64,000 nucleotides of DNA, taken from positions 9,633,680 through 9,697,679 of the forward strand of contig NC_044917.1 in NCBI RefSeq assembly GCF_003576645.1, read 5' to 3'. Positions 12,737-23,013 of the stretch are shown in pieces. A program made the translations under genes and the position numbers. The notes under the pieces were generated by a model. That model did no database searches. It was not told the origin of the DNA and saw only the letters and a program-made list of their open reading frames with translations. Numbering within the stretch: position 1 is the stretch's first letter; each line of letters opens with the position of its first letter. This DNA comes from Ipomoea triloba (taxonomy: Eukaryota > Streptophyta > Magnoliopsida > Solanales > Convolvulaceae).

Positions 12737-14004
12737 GAGTGATTTCCTTTCTTGGTCCTACTGTTATTGGGGCATTGCCAATTTTAGTCCATTTTAGTCC
12801 AGCTCATTAATTTTTACCACATAGGCCAATCTTATATAGTCATTGACACTTTTGGTCCATCTTAGAATTTCCGTTAGTTGGCCATCCAAAACAGAGTTTT
12901 TTTTTTTTGCCTTTTCACTCTTTGGTCTCCACTTTAACCCTTTGCGTTGGTTCTTCCTGCCATTTCCAAATAGAATAGTCTATTAGATTTTTTGGATCAC
13001 GTCTCTCAGTCACTGAATTAAATTTAAAAAAAAAAAAAAAAAAAAACTACACTGCATTTTGTTTCTATTAACACACCAATTCTTGAATGGAAATGGAAAT
13101 GGGGATTGAATCAAGAAAGAAGTAAAGTTCTGCAGCAATGTAGTGAGGTTTAAGTGCATTCAAATTCTTTATACATTGTCAAATTATTAAGGGTAAAAAA
13201 GGGGGACCAAACTGGTCTTTCAACCAATACTGCAAAGAGGGGAAGAAAATGAAAGAACCCCAACCCCCCAATCCAACCGATAGGAGAAGGGAAAAACCAA
13301 AATAAAAATTAACAAAAAAAAAAAGGATCTTGCTAATCAAGAACTGGGTAGGTTAGCATACCTGTAAATACAGCTTCTTCTCTTTTTTTTTGCTTAATTT
13401 AATCTAATAATCAGGCATGAGATGGCTCACAGCCACATACAGACGGCAGTGAAGCTTTGCACCAAGCTCAAGAACCCACTCCCCTACCCAATCCCCACAA
13501 TAGCTAAAATGGACAGCCCATTACCTTTCTTGGGCGGTAATGGGTACCCGTAAAATGGTCCTTATTCCCCTTGTCCGAGCTAGCATTGAACTGCCGCAGG
13601 TTGCCGCTTCGGTTCCCCAGCGAGGCTGGAATCGGGGCGGACAACTGGTTGTTGGAGACGTCGAAGACGGATAACCGGACCAGAAGGCTGAGCTGCGGCG
13701 GGATGAGGCCGGAGAGCTGGTTGTCGTGGAGATCGATGACCTTGAGGTAGGTGCTGATGCCGAGTTGCTGCGGGATACGGCGAAATAGAGCCTCGGAGGG
13801 AGATTAAGCGAAAGGGTCTCCACTTTACCCTTTAGACCAAAAAGACAAAAACACCCCTGTTTTAGGCGGCTAACTAACAGAAATTCTAACAGTGGACCAA
13901 AAGTGGCAATGGCTAAATAAGATTGGTCTGTGATAAAAATTAACGAGGGTAGACTAAAATTGGCAATGCCCAAATAACAGTAGGACCAAAAAAGGAAATG
14001 ACTC
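12737..14004. mobile_element. Mutator-like nonautonomous element A (Pack-MULE type) with 9-bp target duplication
   Basis: The termini are inverted repeats of about 190 bp. The left end begins GAGTGATTTCCTTT and the reverse complement of the right end begins GAGTCATTTCCTTT; both continue through 'ggtcctactgttatt'. Perfect 9-bp direct repeats AATATATAA flank it at 12728-12736 and 14005-14013. Long TIRs plus a 9-bp duplication are the hallmark of Mutator-like elements. The 1268-bp element has no transposase. Its interior holds a G+C-rich piece of an LRR receptor gene. It lies 419 bp upstream of the DPH7 start codon, within possible promoter range. Confidence 0.9.
13393..13802 (-). pseudogene. 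Captured LRR receptor fragment (LRR repeats plus transmembrane segment)
   Basis: Read on the minus strand from about 13802 downward, one frame gives LRR repeats (YLKVIDLHDNQLSGLIPPQL, then LSVFDVSNNQLSAPIPASLG) followed by the juxtamembrane phrase NRSGNLRQFNAS. After a frameshift near 13535 the similarity continues as PPKKGNGLSILAIVGIG, a stop, then GSGFLSLVQSFTAVCMWL, which is a transmembrane helix. The piece therefore corresponds to the end of an ectodomain and the membrane segment of an LRR receptor-like protein. It carries a frameshift and a stop and lacks start and kinase. G+C is far above the flanks. The receptor subfamily is not assigned. Confidence 0.82.
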
Positions 14005-14013
14005 AATATATAA

Positions 14014-15500
14014 AAATATATTAGGATAAATTTGATCCCTCAATTATTCGCGAACTGTCAATGTTGTCCCTTAACTCCGTAATCATCAATTTGACCCCTG
14101 AAATAAAATAAGATTAGTCAATTAAATCCTTCCGAACGTATTCCGGTGAGAACTCCGATTAATAAGGGGTAAATTGGTCATTTTGTGTCTTCAGCCCTCC
14201 CATTCTTCTTTGCTGACAACATCTTCTCATTCTTCTTCCCAAATTTCCAAGTTTCACTGATCAATCAAGTCTCCTCCCACTTCAAATGCTTCACTTGGAG
14301 GACCCTTTTGTTGTCCACATAAAAATACAACCTCGGGTCGTCGCCGGCGAGGCGGCAATCGATGTATATGTTTCGGTCTCTGTCGTCGATGGTGGCTCTT
14401 GTGATGTATAGTTTGCCGTCGTAGACGTGTTCCCTCCTTAGCACCATGTCTTGGCTGCTGGTGGCAGGAAATTTCGCTCTGGTTTTGGAATACGCTTTTT
14501 TTTGGGAGTCCCCGACAAGGAGGACCATTTCACCGTCAATGACAACGGTGATGTAGAATCCGGATCTGGGCTTTTTGGAATACGCTTCTTTTGGATCCCT
14601 GCCTTTTCTAGAAGATGAAGGGCTTGATGTGGAGATGGAACGAGGGAGTAGCAGAGAGAGAAGCAAATGACGTCGTATTAAGCATGGGTATTTTGTAAGC
14701 TCTGCGGTTCTTTCTTTTGTAAATTCCTGCAAATCAAATAAATGTAGAAGAAATCAGATTTCATCTTTCTCTCTCCAGAACTTTCATTTTCTGCCTAAAC
14801 AACTTCTGTAACCAGCAGAGCCTTAATGGAGTAAAACTCTAAGAATTTTTATTAAAAAAAAACAAAACAAAAAGGCAATGCAGAGTCTGCGAAAGCTAAA
14901 ATATGAAAAAGATGTGATTATTATAAACCTATAGATTATTTTGTTTCTTCAAACTCAAAGTTTTGAAAGGAGTAGTGGATTCAAGGACCCATGCAAAATG
15001 TGAAGCTGCTCGAAATACACGAACCCATTCAAAGATTATTTTGTTTCTTCAAACTCAAAGTTTTGCAGGAAATCGCTCGAAATACACGAACTATGCAAAA
15101 TGTTATTTGAAGGTTTGGAAAGGAGCAGTGGATTCAAAGACCCAATATGTATAGGTAGGGAGAGAGCGATAGAAAGCGTACCTCATCTCGGAGTCTTTAC
15201 TGTTTTGCATTCCGGCGAAGGCACCGGCGACAGACAAGAGAAGCAGCAGAGAATTGAGACCGAGGGAGACGGTGGCGTTTGGTTGGCTACCTGCGACTAA
15301 ATTGTTTTTTAATTTAGAAGCAAGTAAAAGACCAAAATGTCCCTTCTTAATCGGAGTTCTCACCAGAATACGGCCGGAAGGGTTTAATTGATTAATCTTA
15401 TTTTATTTCGGGAGTTAAATTGATAATTACGGAGTTAAGGGACAACATTGACAGTTCGCAAATAATTGAAGGACCAAATAGGTGACTTACCCTATTTTTG
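14014..15500. mobile_element. Nonautonomous TIR element B carrying a DUF868 gene fragment
   Basis: Inverted ends of about 165 bp (about 14024-14190 and 15325-15495) share 'gcgaactgtcaatgttgtcc' and 'gagaactccgatta' in opposite orientation. The left end appears to lack 7 bases relative to the right, and no target duplication was recognised. It begins next to the right target duplication of element A. The interior holds a minus-strand DUF868 fragment, a second coding-like segment (15362-15164) and, at about 14940-15100, a direct duplication containing 'ttttgtttcttcaaactcaa'. Pack-type capture is inferred. Confidence 0.8.
14265..14732 (-). pseudogene. Captured DUF868-family fragment
   Basis: The open frame contains SGFYITVVIDGEMVLLVGD, then LRREHVYDGKLYITRA, then DDPRLYFYVDNKRVLQVKHL and LKWEET. 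These follow in order the conserved core of the plant DUF868 family (function unknown). The N-terminal third of the usual protein and the C-terminal region after the LKW motif are absent; the frame stops where the terminal inverted repeat begins. An acceptor-like TTGCAG precedes the frame at about 14733, so it might be spliced to the upstream minus-strand segment (15362-15164, donor-like AG|GTACGC), making a chimeric transcript. No proof of expression is visible. Confidence 0.8.
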
Positions 15501-16480
15501 TCATTCACTTCTAACTTCTTCCTATTTCAATCATTAACGCTTAGTTCACTTGTTCATGAAGATTCTCACTTGCAAGTGTGGTGATAGATGCAATGGTTCC
15601 AAATAAATTCTCGTTCGGAAAACTAACATATTTATGCTGTGAAGGAAACATTATACCACAATTATTAGAAGAATATTTTCCCCAACCACAATACAAGTTC
15701 TATTGTTTTGAATGTAATTTCTTGACAACACTTTCAAAATATCATTTACAAGTTCTATTGTTTTGAATATAATTTATTGACAACACTTTCAAAATATCAT
15801 TTTTGCATTAGGGATACTTTATGAACTCCTAAATCCTACTCCCTATAACATGACATGCCTTAATTGCTTAATTTAATAAGGGGTCATGATACTTATCCAT
15901 TCATTTCTTTTTCTTCTTCCAATCAAATTTAAACACAAGTAGAGGTATGATTTTGAAAGTACATGAAGTAATTTTTATAAAAATATTTCTCTAATAGGTC
16001 CGGCATAATTGTGTAAAAAAAAAAAGGGATTAAACGTATTCCATTTGGTCCTTATCTAAAAACTTAATAAGTCTCAATCAATGTTATATCCTTGATTTAT
16101 GTCCCTTTTTCTATATGCTAAAAAATTTGTACATTTTACTTGAAATGTTGTACACTTCAATGTTATTAGACAAAATTGTCCCTACTACATTGTTGTTATA
16201 CAAAACTACCCTTACACCGTTATAACACCGTTAGTTTTTAACTCTATCATTATTATCATACACATATATCTATCATATCATTTTCCTATTCCTTTTTTTG
16301 ATAATTATCATTTTAGTAAAATCACTATATAATTAATTTAATGGTTGATTATATTTTAATTAAATTTCCATACATGGTAAATCATATATGTGTGTGTATA
16401 AAATACATATACTATATTTGTATATATAATTAGAATTAAAAAATTTAATTATTTATATTTATTAATGTTTTAATATTGGG
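15500..16480. other. AT-rich intergenic DNA with a 57-bp tandem duplication
   Basis: At about 15685-15805 a phrase from 'acaagttctattgttttgaa' through 'actttcaaaatatcattt' occurs twice in tandem with small differences. The rest is AT-rich and probably includes the body of the Helitron that ends at 16515. Confidence 0.5.
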
Positions 16481-16490
16481 CATAAACTTT

Positions 16491-16515
16491 CGCGCATCGC
16501 GCGTACAAATACTAG
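16491..16515 (+). mobile_element. Helitron 3' terminus
   Basis: A perfect GC hairpin (CGCGC-ATC-GCGCG, 16491-16503) stands in very AT-rich DNA. It is followed 8 bases later by a terminal CTAG (16512-16515) and a T at 16516. Hairpin plus CTRR inserted before T is the standard Helitron 3' end. The 5' terminus (expected TC after an A) was not identified, and no RepHel coding was seen, so this is a nonautonomous copy of unknown length. Confidence 0.75.
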
Positions 16516-16516
16516 T

Positions 16517-17654
16517 TTATTTAAATAAAATTTAAAAAAAAAATACACAAACACATACTGAGAATCTGAGATGTATTTGGTGTATTGAATACGTCAAACA
16601 CATTTTGCATATGCATATGAAGTATATGATGTTTTTGAATTATGGTAAATGCGTTTTTAATAGGACAAAAATTCAAATGCATTTGAAAATCTTTATTTAT
16701 TTATTTATTTTTGTCCAACTTTCAAAAACGTCCCCATTTTCGTCCTACACTCAAATTCCCTACTTTAACATACCTCAAAAGTTGTATCTAGAGGATGGGA
16801 AAGTGAAAGGGGTGAACAGTGGTTGAGAGTAGAAACAATAGCTAATGAACAACGGTTCCAAGAAACAAAAGCACAATATTGTGTTATGTTTATATAAAAC
16901 AAAGGAATACAAAAAGCATAGTGCAATGATCATATAATCTCATTAAATATGCTTTGCCAAACAATAATGTCGATGGAAATAGAGGCAAGAGCAGACAAAC
17001 CATGTCGGAATGGAAGCTCAGAAAAGGGGGTGAAGGAGATAAAGATGGTGCAGGTTTCATCACCAGAAAGAGCTCCATTTTGGAATTCAAATATGCTAGC
17101 TAGCATCTGAGGGCTACTCACAGTTCAAACTCAGACTGGCAATCCACAGCAGATGAAAGAAATGTCTTGGCATCTTCCGAGTTTGCTAATACTTCTCTGC
17201 CAAGATATTCAATGACAAACACAAGTTTCAGAAAATGGTAGTGATTCAATACAAGGTCTAAGACACAATAGTCCATTTAGTAATAATATTGATTTTAGAG
17301 GAACCAATGTGTATGCTGGTTAGGTTAAGGTGGTATTTTGGTGAAGTGTAATTTAATACTGAGGGAGTATATAAATAAATAAAAAAGAACGTAGTAGCTA
17401 TTTCAATTCAACAGGAATTGTATTTGTCAAGTATCAATTGTATTATCAAGACAAGATGCCATCTTACAACACTACGAAATAGAAAATAAAACAGGCATGT
17501 CTACCACAATTTGAAAGTTTGATCAAATATGTAAACTTGTATGCTTTACAAAGCACACCAGAAATCACAAATATTCAGTTCCGAGTGTATACTGAAAGTT
17601 GAATGATAAGTACCTCTTATGCAAACACGAATTTCGCACACGAGCATTATTTGA
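16517..17654. other. 3' flank of VPS18, no certain gene
   Basis: Minus-strand open stretches at 16890-17240 could be 3' untranslated sequence, because VPS18 is transcribed leftward into this region. No recognised domain was found. A polyadenylation site could not be fixed. Confidence 0.35.
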
Positions 17655-20600
17655 TCATGCAGATAAAGATAGGCTTCTCTGAGGCTGACTCCCAGGGTTA
17701 TGTGGCTTTATTTCCCATGATCCTACTTCTTGCACTTCTTCACTCAGGATGAAAGGTAAAGAGATTTCACGGATCATCAAGTCACCACAATATGGGCACT
17801 CACTGGCGATGGCATCATCTAGCTGTGACCGAATCTGCACATTATCAAACCCCCATGTAAACATCGATTTGTAACCCATAAAAATGTTGATACTTGTAAT
17901 CCATAAACGGAAGCTCCAGAGAATGGCATGGAAGAATTATTTTTTAAAAGGATTTCCGTTGAAGTTCTAGACACACTATCTCATTCAAAGTTTCCCATGA
18001 ATTAGAACCACCAGTACTTCAATATGGAACATGAATGCAATACAAAGATATCACCATTTACACGTCTTTAGCAACTAAAAAGTGAGAGATCTGTTGTGCA
18101 CTTGTGCATTAAAAAAAACACAAACCTTCTCAGTGGGGGTCAAGCTAGCTATTGGTTGATCTTCAGACAAGGCACCATTTGACTCCTTCCTGGGTTCACT
18201 GCCCAGCAAAGTAAGTTGCTTCTGCAAATCCAGTATATATTCGGCCTACAATATTGTTTGAGAAAAACATTTACACAGTCAATTTTTAACTCTAAGTAAT
18301 ACTGTCTGATAATTCTTTAAAGCAAAGACTATCAAGTCCAAATAATTCAATTTCATAGTTTCTTCACGTTACTATGCATACGATTGTAGAGTATTAGGAA
18401 TACAGAGTGATTTAGGAAGACCAAACCCTGATGGGTATACAAAGTGATTAGTCCTACTTATATGAATACTACCCATCCATGTACCTCCTAAAGTGAAAAG
18501 CAAGAAAACATGCTCTCCTCTTCCCATCTCCATCATTCTTCTTCACCTATTTCCTTTCTTTTCACCACACACACACGGACACATTTACATGGAGTGGAAG
18601 TTAATACAAAAGAATTCTAATTCCATTTACAGTTCAAACACTGTTTCAAACTTTGCATTGCCATCAAGTTTAAGATCTGACTTTATATTTGTCTACACTT
18701 TAAATTTAAATACATAATGCATTCTTAATCTGTATCAAAGTCAAGCATGCCTCACAATTTGAAAGTAATATTGAGGAATTACAATTTTTTATACTTGATA
18801 AGTCCTTTTTTTTTTTATGAGTTAATCTAATATTTCTAACATATGAAGACCTACTTGCTTTGATTAGTAATTTCTCAGGATTGGAAATGATAATTTACAT
18901 GGAATTCTAATCCTACCAGTTATCCTGTTTTAATTGCAGCAATTTCAGACAATTTTTCCCCGGTATGAAAAGGTGGCCACACACTATTTGGATATTACTC
19001 ACAAAAACACAAAGCTATGGCTAAAATTGCAATGTCAAAAACATGGGATAAAAGAAGATGACAGATGACGGATCCACTCCATTACTTACTTGTGTTGGAG
19101 TGGTGCACCTAGTTACATGGGCAATCAGGCACTGGGCATGAAAGGCGTGTCCACATGGAAAGACATAGAAAGGGGCCATTGGTCCAACTGCTGTATATCC
19201 TCTAGCCATTCGGAAGTCACCGCCCACATTTAATATTTTTCGCCCGCAACCCTTAAAACCAACAGTACAAAGTGAGATCAAAATACAGGGAATTGTTTCC
19301 AATAAAAAGGTTTGCATGTATACAAAAACAAAGTCACACTTCACTCCAGTCATTAAGCTTCATCAAACACCCAGACAGGTTAAATAACAACTAATCTACA
19401 GTGCTAGAACACAACACAGATACACAGATACTCGGACATAAAAGCACAAGTGCAAACACTAAGCAAGATCAACCTAGGACATAGAAGTTCGTATTAAAAC
19501 CAATACTTCAAATATGCACATACAAACATAATTTTTTTTTAAAAAAAAAAACCTTTTTTTCAATGTATAGATCCATTTTTCTTGTCCCATGATTCTGTAC
19601 TAGGGGTGGTACCTCATAAATGCCAAATTGGCACTGTCAATCAATAAAAATTTTTACTTTTCCAAAATATAAATGACAAACCACACATATATTCATATAT
19701 TATGAAATCAGCAGACAAGAGGATAATTACCCCACAATCCTCATCACGATCAATGACGGCATATCGTTGAGCAAGAGCATTAATATCATTTCTAATATTG
19801 TCAGCACCTCGTGTTGCATCATTCATCTCCTGCTTCAATTTTTCAATTTGCTCATTATAGTCCTCTAATGATGAGCAAATTGCTTCCTGCAATAATTTTG
19901 GTAGTAAGTCCCAATTCTAAACTGTTGAGCAGACAACATGAAGTCAAACTGAAAGAAAATACATAGATTGATGTTTGCTGATATAGGAGTTCACAATAAG
20001 GAATGCAATACCATAAATATCTGATATTTGCAGAAGTAATGGTCACTTGCTATTAACGGGTTGGATGTGAGGAGGATGGAGAAGACTTTTTAATCTTTTA
20101 CTTCTATTTCATCTACTTTAACATTTGATATTGTTCAGAGGGCTTGTGCCCTCTAGAATATAACTTCTCTTATACTTACAAAATTTTAAAATCTATGGTT
20201 CAAGTTAGTAATTCAGTTACAATTAAATGTAACAATTAGGAAATCTTTAGTGCTCAGTACCCATTATACTCACTCTGCCCCTCAACAAGAGGCCTACTTT
20301 CTATTTTACAAAGTCCTATAAAGATTCACCTTGTCATAAATTCAATACTTTTACTAAAGCTAATTTTCCACAATATTCCTTCTTCCATGGGTTGAAATTA
20401 ATGACAAAGGAAAGAGAATTTTCAATATTGTATTTATGAAGGGCAAGAATGGAACTACACAGTAAAAGTCATTTAATGCAGAAGCCAGAAGAAAGATTAC
20501 TAAGGCAGAGAAACTTACTTTGAAATCATCAATTAAAGCAAAGTCTGGAAAGAAAGGTAAGATATCTTCAATCTTCAATAATCCATCAGTTTCCTTGAGA

Positions 20601-22982
20601 AATGCTATTGCCTTTCGGATATTCTCCCTCTTAGTTCCTTTTTCCTGCTCAATAACATGCTTTGCAATCATAAGCCAAAGCTTTTTTCTCAAGTCTTCAT
20701 CATCTTCAACTTTGTCTGCTTCAGCCATAGCAAGCTCTGGATCAACCTATTGCATTGCACAGGAAGAACAAGTTTGGTTGATGAGAAGGCAGAAATGAAC
20801 TTTGGAATTCATAATTTTCGCTCAAGCCCTTCTCTTATCAACCATTAGGTCAGCTATTAGTTGTTTTAAGCACAAAATCTACTCACACATGCATTGTTCA
20901 AAACAGCCAAGCATCATCTTGATCTTAATTTCTTTTCCAAGATTAATATTTAAAAATATGCGTGATGAACTTGTTCTCAATAAAGCATTTGAGTCATTTC
21001 TTTAAGCCATTCAAGAATGGGAACTAGAATTTAGTCATACGGTTATCAATTAGAGGATAAACTGAATATGTTTATGTTCATTGTAGAGAGACATCAGTCT
21101 AAACTATCCTTCTAGAAAGGGGGAAAAAACATGGGTGTATAAACTTATTTGGTTATTTTCTAGATGTATGTATATCGACCTTGGCAAATAATGAGTATAA
21201 ATGCATCCAAATAAAATTATCAGTCTATACCTGTAAAGCAAGAGCAACTGCTTCTTCATGCATAGACATCATGCTATAGATATGAACACAAGCACGCATC
21301 CGCTTTTCCTTGAGGCAAAGGCGCAAGGCATATTTGGGGTCATAAAAAAATTCAGGGCCACCTGGCCGACCCCTCCCAAACTTGCATTGCAGGAAGCGCA
21401 GGAGAGCACTCTCATCCTCCTTAAAAAAGAAAACAAAAGAAAATAGTTAATGTTAGTTGTGCAAGTGTCATTCTGTCTGAGTCTCCTAAAAAATGAACTA
21501 GCATAGACCAGATTAAGTTTCATAAAAGATAAACTTTGTGCAGAAGAGAAACAAGAAACCAATGGTTCAAAATCTGCCTTTATGGCTTTATATCACAACT
21601 ATAGAGTTGAGAGGAAATATAAGAAAACCCTAGTGTAACCTATTATAGCCTATATGTACTTATATAAGTATTGGCATCAGAATATAGGCATCATAATACT
21701 ACTACTAATATAGTCAATGTACTACTTTCTCTGGTTTTTCATGTACTAGTTTCTGCCTCTGTGCCTCACTTGTGAGTGGTGGCTATTTTCCATCCGTCAA
21801 GCCTTTAATCCCTCAAACTCGACATGATATTAGAGCTCTAAACTCTAATCTATTCTCAAGAATTCCCGATCTGAAACCCTACGCCTTTTTCTCGTTCTTC
21901 ACCTGGCAAAACCTTCTTGTGACTACTTTCATTATTCCGACTCTCTTCTGTTGGCCATCTTGGGAAAAGCTAACATCATCATCGTGTTCAGAACCTCATC
22001 ACAACCTCACACCAGAAGCACTGCCACCAGCTCCTCCCAGGCATGGTCATGCATCACTGAGCAGTCAGATCATCCATCTGATTTTGCACCAAGCTCTTCT
22101 CCTTTCAACAACCTAATCTGTGAAGTTTGACATTGATCCATTGCTGCTTCACACCACTCTTCTCCTTTCAACTACCTAATCTGTGATGTTCGATATTGAT
22201 CCATTACTGCTTCACACCACTCACTGCCATTAACCAGTTGACCACTACCCTATTCTCTTCATTTTATTGCTATAGCCCAAATGAATCTCTCAGCTGCTCG
22301 AACCTTCACCTCTACCACTCGACAGGGAAATCCTTCTTTTTGACACCACCTCCTAGACGGCTTCCTTGTGTTGCCATGCTGTTTTGAGGTTGTTCGTGTT
22401 CAGTTCCGTCACTTGGTGCTTTTATCTTTATTCCCAAGGGTCCGTTTCTGAGGCTATTCACATCCAACAGTCTCATTCTCTAACCACATCTAATTCGTTT
22501 ATCTTACTAAGTTTCAACTGAGGGAGAGTGCTTGCTAAGGGATAAATATATATAAAAGAAAACCCTAGTGTAACGGTGTAACCCTATCATAATCTTAGGC
22601 TTAGCCCATTATGCAACTCCTTAGGTATCTATATAAGCATGTGTATCAATATCAGAATAGAGGCAGCATCACAATACTACTAATATAACTAATATAATCC
22701 TGCTGATTTTTCATATATTAGCTTTGTTATGAACGTAAAGAGAGGATTTATGAATATGTTGTCTTATACTGTCATATATTGCTATATAGAAAAGAGAATA
22801 CAAAGCCCTATAAATAGGTGCTAGAAGACTACGAATAGGAAACAAGTTTCCATATGCCTACTTACCTAAATTCCTAAGACTGCCTAATCTATAGAGATTC
22901 CATATACCAAATCAAGGTTATCAAGGCGGACTTTTTAGGCGAGATGCCGTTGATCGCCTAGGCGTTGCCTAGGCGATGAGTA

Positions 22983-23013
<31 letters not shown>

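Noticed and set aside
13521..14006. 161-codon minus-strand open frame as a gene
   Set aside because: It is the wrong frame of the captured LRR fragment and runs into the terminal inverted repeat; the LRR similarity lies in another frame.
14014..15500. 9-bp target duplication for element B
   Set aside because: The flanks outside the TAGGRTAA termini do not match; the left end also seems to have lost 7 bases.
16890..17121. Minus-strand open frames downstream of VPS18 as an extra exon or gene
   Set aside because: VPS18 already ends at a stop at 17655 with the expected C-terminus, and the frames have no recognised similarity. They are probably 3' UTR or chance.
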